NCBI GenBank assembly: GCA_003645435.1
Contig: QNFD01000018.1
Coordinates: 1-15,698, forward strand
Length of the DNA: 15,698 bases
Direction: 5' to 3'
Origin: Gammaproteobacteria bacterium
GTDB lineage: Bacteria > Pseudomonadota > Gammaproteobacteria > GCA-001735895
The position numbers were made by a program, and so were the translations under genes. This document shows positions 7,677-15,697 of this stretch, piece after piece. How positions within the stretch are numbered: the stretch's first letter is position 1; every line of letters starts with the position of its first letter. Below the pieces are notes generated by a model. It did not search any database. It was not told where the DNA came from and worked only from the letters and a program-made list of their open reading frames with translations.

Positions 7677-7816
7677 GTGGGGCGGTACCTACTCAAATCA
7701 AACTGCATCAAAAATCCCGCCTGCTCGAAATTCATTTCGATGACGCCACCAGCTATGAATTGCCCTGTGAGTACCAGAGGGTGTTTTCGCCCTCGGCCGA
7801 AGTAAGGGGCTGCTAG
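7673..7816 (+). CDS. DUF971 (GBBH-like N-terminal domain) protein, broken at 3' end
   Basis: The ATG shares an ATGA overlap with the DUF2797 stop, implying translational coupling. The 47 residues include PTQIKLHQKSRLLEIHFDD (6-24) and YELPCEYQRVFSPSAEVRG (28-46), which match the first part of DUF971 proteins (usually about 110-130 residues). Family members normally continue with a GHGPGQ-like segment. Here the frame reads Gly-Cys and then TAG at 7814, only 33 bp before the palindrome axis. The rest of the domain is missing in all frames up to the axis. Either the gene is genuinely truncated or, more likely, the 35-40 bases next to the axis are chimeric. The molecular role of bacterial stand-alone DUF971 proteins is poorly defined; links to iron-sulphur proteins have been suggested. 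Confidence 0.75.
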   Translation: MSGAVPTQIKLHQKSRLLEIHFDDATSYELPCEYQRVFSPSAEVRGC

Positions 7817-7840
7817 CCCGGAAGTCCTTCGGCTATTTTC
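7796..7840. repeat. Nested inverted repeats beside the axis
   Basis: GCCGAAG (7796-7802) is complementary to CTTCGGC (7828-7834), and inside it GGGCT (7807-7811) pairs with AGCCC (7815-7819) around GCT. TATTTT follows at 7835-7840. The structure begins within the DUF971 frame and covers its premature stop. It could help strand fold-back during replication or amplification. The T-rich tail also makes it look like a weak terminator. A mirror copy occupies 7859-7903. Confidence 0.5.
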
Positions 7841-7869
7841 CTTACCAGGCCTGGTAAGGAAAATAGCCG
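7830..7869. other. Axis of the palindrome
   Basis: The two arms meet with no spacer: CCTTACCAGG (7840-7849) is followed directly by CCTGGTAAGG (7850-7859). The stretch between the two mirrored stop codons (7817-7882, 66 bp) has no gene and no recognisable telomere-resolvase, phage or plasmid end. A spacerless axis is what a blunt self-join or a closed hairpin would give. Confidence 0.9.
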
Positions 7870-7882
7870 AAGGACTTCCGGG

Positions 7883-8026
7883 CTAGCAGCCCCTTACTTC
7901 GGCCGAGGGCGAAAACACCCTCTGGTACTCACAGGGCAATTCATAGCTGGTGGCGTCATCGAAATGAATTTCGAGCAGGCGGGATTTTTGATGCAGTTTG
8001 ATTTGAGTAGGTACCGCCCCACTCAT
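7883..8026 (-). CDS. DUF971 protein fragment, mirror copy
   Basis: Identical in sequence to the 47-codon fragment at 7673-7816, on the opposite strand. Its 5' ATG again overlaps the stop of the neighbouring DUF2797 copy. The premature stop faces the axis from this side, so the two fragments are tail to tail with 66 bp between their stop codons. Probably not an independent gene copy. Confidence 0.7.
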   Translation of the reverse strand: MSGAVPTQIKLHQKSRLLEIHFDDATSYELPCEYQRVFSPSAEVRGC

Positions 8027-8838
8027 GACAGGGTTATGTCGACAAGATAACCGGCATATTTACGAATATTGATAACCCCGGTATCCAGTATCAGGTATTG
8101 ACCCTTTACCGCGTCCAGCTGGCCCTCGACTACCGGTGATTTATCCAGGTTAAAGCTCACGATCTTGCTCGGGTACTGACGCGCGGGAAAGTTAAAATTC
8201 TGCAACTGGTCCGGGCTAGCGATGACTTCGACGTCATTTTTAACTTCATCATCGATTTCCGACGCCACCTCTGGCCATAAAGACTCGAACAGGGCATACA
8301 AATCCAGGAGCTCGACTTCATTTTTCAACATGGTGCGCCAGTTGGTCCTGTCACTAATGTGTTTTTTAAAGGCGGTTTCGATTAAACCTGAATAATAACG
8401 TTTGGATACCCGTAGTATCGGCAAGGCCTGCAGCGCTCCCTGGTCAACCCAGCGGGTCGGCAACTGACTTTCGCGCGTGATACCCACCTTGACTCCGGAG
8501 GTATTCGACAGATACACGATATGCGGTTTCATGCAGTACGACAGGCCCCATTCCGGCTCACGACAGGTACCCAGATGATAATGGCATTTTTCGGGAGACA
8601 TGATACAGAGATCACACTGGGCCAGACTGCTGAAACAGGGGTAGCAGTAGCCCTGGTTAAAGCTTTTTTTGATAATTCGCCCGCAATGGATACACTCGAT
8701 TTCCTGCAGGTATTCGATCCGTGTAGTTTTACCGATGCAGTCGTTCAGAGTCAGGGTTTGCCCGCCAAGCTCCAGTTCATAAACGACTGAATCCTCTAGC
8801 CGGCTATGCATTTTGTGCAAATTTCCCCGGTATTTCAT
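8023..8838 (-). CDS. DUF2797 family Cys-rich protein, mirror copy
   Basis: Encodes the same 271 residues as 6861-7676, including the CxxC pairs at 49-52, 65-68 and 75-78 and the KVGITR motif at 117-122. Not a single residue differs, and the flanking non-coding bases are identical too, which argues against a paralogue maintained by selection. Confidence 0.85.
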   Translation of the reverse strand: MKYRGNLHKMHSRLEDSVVYELELGGQTLTLNDCIGKTTRIEYLQEIECIHCGRIIKKSFNQGYCYPCFSSLAQCDLCIMSPEKCHYHLGTCREPEWGLSYCMKPHIVYLSNTSGVKVGITRESQLPTRWVDQGALQALPILRVSKRYYSGLIETAFKKHISDRTNWRTMLKNEVELLDLYALFESLWPEVASEIDDEVKNDVEVIASPDQLQNFNFPARQYPSKIVSFNLDKSPVVEGQLDAVKGQYLILDTGVINIRKYAGYLVDITLS

Positions 8839-8866
8839 ATTAGCCCTGGGCAGGTACGTATAAATA

Positions 8867-9532
8867 TCATGGTGAAACTGACTTGTTCAATCGGTAAACC
8901 GATTCGACTAAATGCGTCAGCCCCTGGTCACGCCAACGAGGTCTTTCGTCAATCACATTGTTTTGCTCCAGAACCTCGACTGCATAATGAGCCGCATAAT
9001 GCTGCTCGACCTCCTGCTGTAAAACCGTAAAAGGCGGCCCGTTCATCTGTGCCTGTTCATATTCCAGGGTGATCAACAGCATGTCGGCATCAACGGGGAT
9101 AATAGAACGCATATGCGCACAATAACGATCACGATTATTCTCATCCATAGCGATCAGCGAGGCGCGGTCGTAAACCATTTTGCAGCCAGCGAGCTGTTCC
9201 CGTTCCAGTGCAAAAAAATCACCCTGAATTAGACTGATATTTCCACTCTTGCGCAGGACAAACTGGTCGGTTTCGAATTGCTGGTATGCTAAACCCTGTT
9301 CAGTAAAAAAGGATATGATCGCTATTTCCGAGAGCTCGATTCCTATTACCTGGAAACCCTGCTCTGCCAACCAGGCAATATCAAGCGCCTTGCCACAAAG
9401 AGGCAGAAAGATAGTATCTCCAGGCTTCAGGTTAAATTGGGGCAGGTATTGGGGCAGATACGGATTAACCCTGGTCTCATGAAAACCGATTCTATTTTGT
9501 TTCCATCGATCCAGCCAGTGATCAGGGTGCAT
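8867..9532 (-). CDS. tpm: Thiopurine S-methyltransferase, mirror copy
   Basis: Same 221-residue protein as 6167-6832, with the SAM-binding LPLCGKALD motif. The start chosen is the ATG at 9530-9532 for the same reason: the family begins close to the HWLDRW segment and the upstream GTG (9577) would add a basic extension. Counting it as a second gene depends on the palindrome being real. Confidence 0.92.
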   Translation of the reverse strand: MHPDHWLDRWKQNRIGFHETRVNPYLPQYLPQFNLKPGDTIFLPLCGKALDIAWLAEQGFQVIGIELSEIAIISFFTEQGLAYQQFETDQFVLRKSGNISLIQGDFFALEREQLAGCKMVYDRASLIAMDENNRDRYCAHMRSIIPVDADMLLITLEYEQAQMNGPPFTVLQQEVEQHYAAHYAVEVLEQNNVIDERPRWRDQGLTHLVESVYRLNKSVSP

Positions 9533-9634
9533 AATATCCGTCCGAGAAAAATCGCACCTTAACCTTTTTAAGCGCACAATTCATCGGTTTTCGATTATTT
9601 GGATTTGGGGTTTCAGATCAATTCTTAACTGTAT

Positions 9635-9662
9635 CGCACACTAGCACTTTTCCCAGTGTGCG
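9635..9662. terminator. Inverted repeat after the GGDEF-type gene, mirror copy
   Basis: Same 8-bp stem and 12-nt loop as at 6037-6064, located 25 bp beyond the stop of the minus-strand GGDEF-type copy and lacking a following T-run in the direction of transcription. Confidence 0.33.
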
Positions 9663-9686
9663 TCTGGGCGGGTTCAACAAATAATC

Positions 9687-11462
9687 CTACAAACGAACCT
9701 TGACGCAATTACGACCATTCTTCTTGGCAACGAATAATGCCATATCTGCGCGCTTTACCATTGTACCGTAATCACTGGTTTCGTCGGTCATGGATGCCAC
9801 ACCTATGCTCAGGGTTGCAGACTTTTCACCATAGGCAGTCTTGTATTTTGTTTCAGATACGGCCAGCCGAATCTTCTCGGAAAATTTTTCGGCCGCATTC
9901 ATGTCAACATTAGGCATTAATATACTGAGACCATTCTGACCGTAACGCCCGAGCACATCGTTTTCCTTGTCGACCCTGGAGAAGATGTATTTGACGATTG
10001 CGGCAAATACCTTGTAGGCAACATGATCACCATCTTCCTCCCGCAATTTGGGTAACCCATCGACTTCGATAATTACCACCGAGAGCGGGTCACCTTCAAC
10101 AATAGCCGTACGATACTTATCGATTGCTATCTTGTCTGCGTTCTCTCGACTTAGCAGGGTAATGGTTTTCTTCGCTTTATCCTGAATTCTTTTGGCCTTT
10201 TTCATCGCGTTAGTCGATGCTATGAGCCCATCGTAATCACTAAAACTCTGGTCGGTAACCTCCATATCCGTCGATTGCGATGTCGCTATTTTTGACAGGG
10301 CGGCGTCAGGTTTATCTATTTCTGGAACCGGAGCCGGTGCTTGCATAATCACCGCTGAATTCTTCCCTGTCCGTTTAAAAATCAACATGGCCTGGCTGGC
10401 AATACTCACACTGGCTATAGTGTCCAGGTCGTTAAAAGGCGCAGAAGATCGCCGCAGGGCAATAACACCCATCATGCTGGACTCATTAAAAACCGGGATA
10501 TCCATTCGATAAGACAGAAACTTCTTCCTTTTACCACCCAGTCTGCCTTTGACTATTTCATGCTCGGAGCTAATGGTTGCCTGGCGGGTCTGGGTTAGTT
10601 TACCCAGAATCTCTTCAGACCAGAGTGTCCTATCTTCGCTTTGAAAAAGGGTTCCGTCGATTTCATCGGGGACGGGCTTGGGTCCCTTTCCACCCAGGGC
10701 GGTAAGGATATAGGAATCGAAATCTATAACCTTTTCCAGGTGCTTTTCCAGCAAGCTTATCATTTCGTTAAACTCGGTAATCCCTCCCAGGGCCATGTCG
10801 AGATCGATCAAGGTAAAGGCCCAGGTTTCCTGACGCCTGGTCATATCTTGAATAGTAGATGATTGCAGGAATGACAAACGGCGCTGGCGCTCAAGAATAT
10901 AAGCCAGGTAAGCGCTGACAACCACGGCAGCTAGCAACATAATCGTAACCAGGCCAATCCAGAAACTGGAGATTTCGGTCAGGTACAGGACGAAAATAAA
11001 TCCAGCAGCCATCACCACGGCTGTCAGGATAGTATTGAGAGCACGGGTAACGTTCAAACAACCTAGCCAGACGATCAGCAAACTGAATTCAAGCGAATGG
11101 TAGGCGCTATATTTCTGCAGATAAACCGCCCAGATTACACAACTCATACTGGCTACACCGTTTATTATTAAGCGTAAACCAAGCTGGTAGGAATTCGGCT
11201 GTAGCTGACAGAGTAGTAGATTAACCAGCGCCAATGCCGACACCGCAAGGTAACCATACAGAGGTTCCGAGATTTCGAGGCCGAAAGCCCGATATTCAAG
11301 GTAGGCAAAAACCAGGTTGAGTATCAATAAGATGCCAAAAGCAAACACGCCCGAACGGCGGCTCGGGGATTGGTGCGTCTGTTGATACCGGGTCTCCATT
11401 TCATTGTTATGAAACGGAATTCGAACGGTATGGTTATATCGGCTTATCAAGTCCTGCGACAC
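9687..11462 (-). CDS. Membrane GAF-like/degenerate GGDEF protein, mirror copy
   Basis: Identical 591-residue product to 4237-6012: N-terminal membrane segments, GAF-like middle, and a C-terminal GGDEF-type fold with RYGQNGL at 506-512 in place of RYGGDEF. The degenerate motif is the same in both arms, but the arms are one sequence and its complement, so this is not independent confirmation that the motif is free of sequencing error. Confidence 0.8.
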   Translation of the reverse strand: MSQDLISRYNHTVRIPFHNNEMETRYQQTHQSPSRRSGVFAFGILLILNLVFAYLEYRAFGLEISEPLYGYLAVSALALVNLLLCQLQPNSYQLGLRLIINGVASMSCVIWAVYLQKYSAYHSLEFSLLIVWLGCLNVTRALNTILTAVVMAAGFIFVLYLTEISSFWIGLVTIMLLAAVVVSAYLAYILERQRRLSFLQSSTIQDMTRRQETWAFTLIDLDMALGGITEFNEMISLLEKHLEKVIDFDSYILTALGGKGPKPVPDEIDGTLFQSEDRTLWSEEILGKLTQTRQATISSEHEIVKGRLGGKRKKFLSYRMDIPVFNESSMMGVIALRRSSAPFNDLDTIASVSIASQAMLIFKRTGKNSAVIMQAPAPVPEIDKPDAALSKIATSQSTDMEVTDQSFSDYDGLIASTNAMKKAKRIQDKAKKTITLLSRENADKIAIDKYRTAIVEGDPLSVVIIEVDGLPKLREEDGDHVAYKVFAAIVKYIFSRVDKENDVLGRYGQNGLSILMPNVDMNAAEKFSEKIRLAVSETKYKTAYGEKSATLSIGVASMTDETSDYGTMVKRADMALFVAKKNGRNCVKVRL

Positions 11463-11566
11463 TACATTCTTACCTTAATTGATATTTAAAACGACACGCT
11501 AACGAATCAGGAGCGGCTTAATTGTTACTATGGACGCTCGATTTCGTCGGGATTCGACTACAAAAC

Positions 11567-11582
11567 CTGGGCTATAGCCCAG
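11567..11582. promoter_or_regulatory. 16-bp palindrome, mirror copy
   Basis: Same CTGGGCTATAGCCCAG as at 4117-4132. In the direction of the minus-strand GGDEF-type gene the stem is followed by GTTTT, giving the same attenuator-like appearance. Confidence 0.4.
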
Positions 11583-11746
11583 AACCGCCAGGAAATCTAT
11601 GCTAACAAGAGCGCTTAAGATTCAATAACCATTCCTTTTTGTACTAAAGTCTATGTTTCAGAATCAAACATTTAATCAATGTTTAAAATAAACCCGAACA
11701 GAAAGATTATAGTCGGTTTTCATGATTTACAACGACTTATGTAATA

Positions 11747-11773
11747 TTGTTCATTGCATACTTAAGCTATAAT
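11747..11773 (+). promoter_or_regulatory. Candidate pilU promoter, mirror copy
   Basis: TTGTTC (11747-11752), a 15-bp spacer and TATAAT (11768-11773), 31 bases upstream of the ATG at 11805. Same caveat on spacer length as for the left-arm copy. Confidence 0.4.
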
Positions 11774-11804
11774 TATTCCGTTCACCAGCATCGAAGCCAA
11801 ATTT

Positions 11805-13004
11805 ATGAAAGTAACTCCCTATCTAAAAATTCTTGCCGAAAAAGACGGCTCCGACCTGTATTTTTCGACCGGCGCGCGCGTAAGCGGAAAATTCAATGGC
11901 GTACTAACACCGCTGGGTAAAGATCCTGCGCCAGCCGGTTGGGTTAACACCCTGGCGCTGGAAATCATGAATGAAAAGCAAAAAAAGGAATTTAGCGAAA
12001 AACCGGAAATGAACCTGGCGCTATCGCTGCACGAAATTGGCCGTTTCCGCGTTAATATATTCAAACAGCGAAATGAAACGGCAATGGTAATCCGCAATAT
12101 CGTTACGGAGATACCTCTAATCGAAGACCTGGGACTACCGGAGGTGCTCACCAAGGTCGTTATGGCCAAGCGCGGTTTAGTTCTATTTGTCGGTGGAACG
12201 GGGTCGGGTAAGTCAACTTCACTCGCCGCCCTGATTAATCATCGCAATATTAACTCCCGGGGTCATATCATCACCATCGAGGACCCTATCGAATACATCC
12301 ATCCGCATAAGGGTTGTATCATTAACCAGCGTGAAGTCGGCGTCGACACCGACTCCTTCGCCGATGCCCTCAAAAATACCCTGCGGCAGGCACCGGATGT
12401 TATCCTAATCGGTGAGATTCGCGATCGCGAAACCATGGAACATGCGCTCGCATTTGCCGAGACCGGTCACCTGGCTATTTCCACACTACACGCCAACAAC
12501 GCCAATCAGGCACTCGATCGGATAATAAATTTCTTCCCCGAGGAACGTCGAACACAGTTGCTCAGTGATTTGTCGATTAATCTACAGGCATTCGTATCAC
12601 AACGCTTAATTCGCACGGTCGACGATAAACGCTGTGCCGCTATTGAGATTCTGTTGAATTCGGGTCGTGTCGCCGATTTAATTCTGAAGGGTGCGGTCAC
12701 CGAAATTAAGGAAGTAATGCAGAAGTCCGAGGGCATGGGCATGCAAACCTTCGATACCGCGCTCTATCATCTGTATAATGATGGCAAGATCACTCTTGAA
12801 GAGGCCCTCAAAAACGCGGATGCCGAAAATAATTTACGGCTTCGCATTGAGCTTGGTAAAAAAGGCGAGGCTAGCGGTGGCGGTGAAGACGCCTTCGATG
12901 GTCTCAGCCTGGTAGAAGAGCCCGACGAGGAGGATGAAGATGAAGTATTCGGCGACCCTAATATTGATCATAAGATCAATAAAGATATACCTAATGAATC
13001 ATGA
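11805..13004 (+). CDS. pilU: Type IV pilus retraction ATPase PilU, mirror copy
   Basis: Same 399-residue protein as 2695-3894, with Walker A at 130-138, Asp box at 156-164, Walker B at 199-207 and His box at 220-229, and the acidic tail. In this orientation pilU is followed 36 bp later by the M50 protease copy. A second, perfectly identical pilU in one genome would be unusual, so this is most likely the same gene read from the other strand. Confidence 0.91.
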   Translation: MKVTPYLKILAEKDGSDLYFSTGARVSGKFNGVLTPLGKDPAPAGWVNTLALEIMNEKQKKEFSEKPEMNLALSLHEIGRFRVNIFKQRNETAMVIRNIVTEIPLIEDLGLPEVLTKVVMAKRGLVLFVGGTGSGKSTSLAALINHRNINSRGHIITIEDPIEYIHPHKGCIINQREVGVDTDSFADALKNTLRQAPDVILIGEIRDRETMEHALAFAETGHLAISTLHANNANQALDRIINFFPEERRTQLLSDLSINLQAFVSQRLIRTVDDKRCAAIEILLNSGRVADLILKGAVTEIKEVMQKSEGMGMQTFDTALYHLYNDGKITLEEALKNADAENNLRLRIELGKKGEASGGGEDAFDGLSLVEEPDEEDEDEVFGDPNIDHKINKDIPNES

Positions 13005-13040
13005 TTTTTAAATTACGCATCGACTTCGGCTAATCGTTCA

Positions 13041-13682
13041 ATGTTTCAACTATTGCTACAGCAACAATATTCGTTGTTTATATTGATCATTACCGCGTTG
13101 ATATTGTCACTGACTTTTCATGAATACGGGCATGGCATCGTAGCCAAATTTTATGGTGACGATACTGCCGAGAAAGCAGGTCGCTTAACTCTCAACCCAC
13201 TGGCACACATCGATCCTGTTGGATTGCTGATGGTCGTCCTGATCGGCTTCGGTTACGCCAAACCCGTGCCAACCAATCCCGCCAAATTTACTTCACCCTG
13301 GGCCACCCTATGGGTTGCTGCCGCGGGGCCAGCGATGAATCTGATACTTGCAATCGTGGTGATAAACTTTTATCAGCTTGGATTGCAGGCTGGCTGGTCG
13401 CTGCTTCAAGGCCAGGGCCCATATTTCTTTTTTACTTTTCTGGCTTTGATCAACCTGTTGTTGATGTTATTTAACCTGATTCCGATCGGGCCCCTGGACG
13501 GTCACTATATACTGCCATACTTTCTACCCCGCAAGATGGCTATTCAGTATATGCGTTACAACCAGCGCTACGGGGTTTACGCACTACTTGCGCTGGTCGG
13601 TTTGAATTTTATGGGCATACCTGTGTTCGCGACCGTATGGAAAATTGGTGAAAGTCTGCTTTCTTTTATCATCTTCGTTTAA
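13041..13682 (+). CDS. Site-2-type M50 membrane protease, mirror copy
   Basis: Same 213 residues as 2017-2658, with HEYGH at 27-31 and NLIPIGPLDG at 145-154. It converges with the dnaE2 copy across 17 bp, so any terminator must overlap coding sequence; none is evident. Confidence 0.88.
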   Translation: MFQLLLQQQYSLFILIITALILSLTFHEYGHGIVAKFYGDDTAEKAGRLTLNPLAHIDPVGLLMVVLIGFGYAKPVPTNPAKFTSPWATLWVAAAGPAMNLILAIVVINFYQLGLQAGWSLLQGQGPYFFFTFLALINLLLMLFNLIPIGPLDGHYILPYFLPRKMAIQYMRYNQRYGVYALLALVGLNFMGIPVFATVWKIGESLLSFIIFV

Positions 13683-13699
13683 AACTTCGGGGTAGGGAG

Positions 13700-15697
13700 T
13701 CAATGAAATGCGCGCGGTTTGATTAGCTCTATCGGGGTCACGGTTTGATCGTCTTGCTTTTGATGTCGCCCGCGCATTGCTAACAGGCGGGCACTGTTAT
13801 CGGCTTCGAAAACCCGCTTGACCAGGATCGAGTGCGATTCATTTACGCGTTGTAGCTTGCCGACCACGCAGAGATAAGGTTGATGATCGATCTGGCGGTA
13901 AAACCGGGTATAGATCTGCGGCGTAAATGCCAGGTTAAAAAAACCTTTCTCGTCTTCCAGGGTGACAAATACCATGCCCTTTGCCGAGCCCGGCGACTGT
14001 TTCACCAGCACCATGCCAAACGCAAAAACATCCGAATCCGGCGCCAGCGAAGTCAGCTCACTGGAAAGTGAAAAACGCTGTAACGCGACCCTGAATGGCC
14101 ATTGCTGTTGCTTGATTACCGCAACCGGATGGTCGGCAAGGCTGGTTTTAAAGGATTTGAAGTCTTTCTGGATTCGCTCCAGCGACTGTTCCGCTTTCCA
14201 TCTGAGCGGCGTCTCCTGGTCATCGAGCAACGGTTGGAAAGGCGCGGCTTCGGCCTGCCAGATTGCATCGGATCGATCACGCCCCAGCTCATTAAAAACA
14301 TCAGTGCCAGCCAGCACCGTTAAATCATCTCGCGCTAACCGGTTGCTGCGCACGAAATGTTCAAAGCTATACCATGGTCCTGTTTGTGATCGTACCTGCA
14401 GAAACCCGTCTACCGTCGATTGGGGCAGGCCGTTGACCAGACGAAAGCCCAGTCGGATTGCATAATCCGCCTCATCGGCCGGTTTTTCCAGACCATGGTC
14501 CCAGTTCGAGAAATTCAATGATAACGGCAAGATCTTGATGCCCTCACGTTTTGCGCTCTGCAGCAATGCATGGGGTGAGTAAAACCCCATTGGCTGTGAA
14601 TTCAACACCGAGGTATAAAATGCCGCGGGGTAATGACACTTCAGGTAACAGGAGGCATAGGCAATCAGTGAAAAAGAAACCGCGTGGGACTCAGGAAAGC
14701 CGTACTCGGCAAAACCTCTCATCTGCCCGAGTATCTGCTCGGCGAATTCGGGACTGATACCGTTTTGCCGCATTCCACTTTCAAGCTTTTGTAACAGCGG
14801 TAATAAATCACGATTGAAATCCTTAATCCCCCAGGCACCTATTTTTTTACGTAACTCATTGGCTTCGCCCGGGGTAAAATTGCCTACTGCAATGGCGATA
14901 CGCATGGCCTGCTCCTGGAATATCGCAATACCCAGTGTACGTTCGAGTATCGGCCGCAGTCGTTCGTCCGCATAAGTCACCGGTTCGAGCCCTTCACGCC
15001 TTGCCAGGTAAGGATGTATCACCTTACCCTGAATCGGGCCGGGTCGGATGATAGCCACTTCGATCACCAGGTCATAAAAACAGGCTGGCTTTAAGCGTGG
15101 CAACATCGACATTTGCGCGCGCGATTCAATTTGAAAAGTGCCGACTGTATCAGCTTTCTGAATCATCTGGTAAGTCGCTTTATCGTCGTCGGGAAGCGTA
15201 TGCAGGCTCAGCGTCTGCTGGTAATAAAAATCTACATAGTCAAAGCATTTTTGTATCGCACTCAACATGCCGAGGCTTAATATATCGATCTTGAAAAAAC
15301 CAAGCGCCTCGATATCCTCCTTGCTCCATTGAATCACGCTACGCCCTGGCATGCTGGCCGGCTCCTGCGGCAACAGGCAATTGAGTGGTTTATCGGCGAG
15401 CATGAAACCGCCCGAATGAATGCCGAGGTGTCGTGGAAAACTATGCAGCTTATCGCTGAGTTGCATCCATAACTTCCAGCTTATCTTTTTGCCCTCTGGG
15501 TTTTGCTGTTCGTAATCGTTTTTCAATGCCCTGACGATATTTTCGGTACCGGCGCCACGATAGTACCGGCTACTGGCGATCTTCGACATTTGACTCAACA
15601 GGATCTCACTTGCCCCCAGCACCTTGCCTACCGCCCGCAGCGCACCTTTGCCGCGAAAGGTCACCACGTTGGCTACCATCGCGGCCCGGTCACGGCC
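13700..15697 (-). CDS. dnaE2: Error-prone DNA polymerase DnaE2, C-terminal part, mirror copy
   Basis: Complement of 2-1999. The frame runs off the right end of the window at the same codon (the Gly of GRDRAAM) at which the left copy enters. The PHP domain and first two catalytic aspartates are absent here as well. Two independent copies cut at precisely the same base would be a remarkable coincidence, which supports one sequence read twice. Confidence 0.92.
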   Translation of the reverse strand, partial: GRDRAAMVANVVTFRGKGALRAVGKVLGASEILLSQMSKIASSRYYRGAGTENIVRALKNDYEQQNPEGKKISWKLWMQLSDKLHSFPRHLGIHSGGFMLADKPLNCLLPQEPASMPGRSVIQWSKEDIEALGFFKIDILSLGMLSAIQKCFDYVDFYYQQTLSLHTLPDDDKATYQMIQKADTVGTFQIESRAQMSMLPRLKPACFYDLVIEVAIIRPGPIQGKVIHPYLARREGLEPVTYADERLRPILERTLGIAIFQEQAMRIAIAVGNFTPGEANELRKKIGAWGIKDFNRDLLPLLQKLESGMRQNGISPEFAEQILGQMRGFAEYGFPESHAVSFSLIAYASCYLKCHYPAAFYTSVLNSQPMGFYSPHALLQSAKREGIKILPLSLNFSNWDHGLEKPADEADYAIRLGFRLVNGLPQSTVDGFLQVRSQTGPWYSFEHFVRSNRLARDDLTVLAGTDVFNELGRDRSDAIWQAEAAPFQPLLDDQETPLRWKAEQSLERIQKDFKSFKTSLADHPVAVIKQQQWPFRVALQRFSLSSELTSLAPDSDVFAFGMVLVKQSPGSAKGMVFVTLEDEKGFFNLAFTPQIYTRFYRQIDHQPYLCVVGKLQRVNESHSILVKRVFEADNSARLLAMRGRHQKQDDQTVTPIELIKPRAFH

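Larger units (their letters stand above)
1..7849. repeat. Left arm of a window-length perfect palindrome
   Basis: This arm is the exact reverse complement of 7850-15698. Every coding region here has an identical protein at the mirrored coordinate on the opposite strand, for example 2695-3894 minus against 11805-13004 plus. Nucleotide spot checks at the ends, the axis and the intergenic regions also match base for base. No mismatch or spacer was seen. Identity this complete over almost 8 kb is more typical of a fold-back artefact than of an old duplication, which would have diverged. This arm is best treated as the single real copy of the locus. Confidence 0.97.
11463..11804. other. Divergent intergenic region, mirror copy
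   Basis: Complement of 3895-4236. Mirrored elements are the palindrome at 11567-11582, the AAACATT/AATGTTT repeat at 11666-11684, the candidate minus-strand promoter for the GGDEF-type gene (11706-11732) and the candidate plus-strand pilU promoter (11747-11773). Nothing additional is present. Confidence 0.75.

Noticed and set aside
7817..7882. Hairpin telomere or linear replicon end
   Set aside because: A covalently closed end would give a spacerless palindrome, but no protelomerase, plasmid or phage gene is present and the axis cuts through a conserved chromosomal gene. Not excluded, only unsupported.
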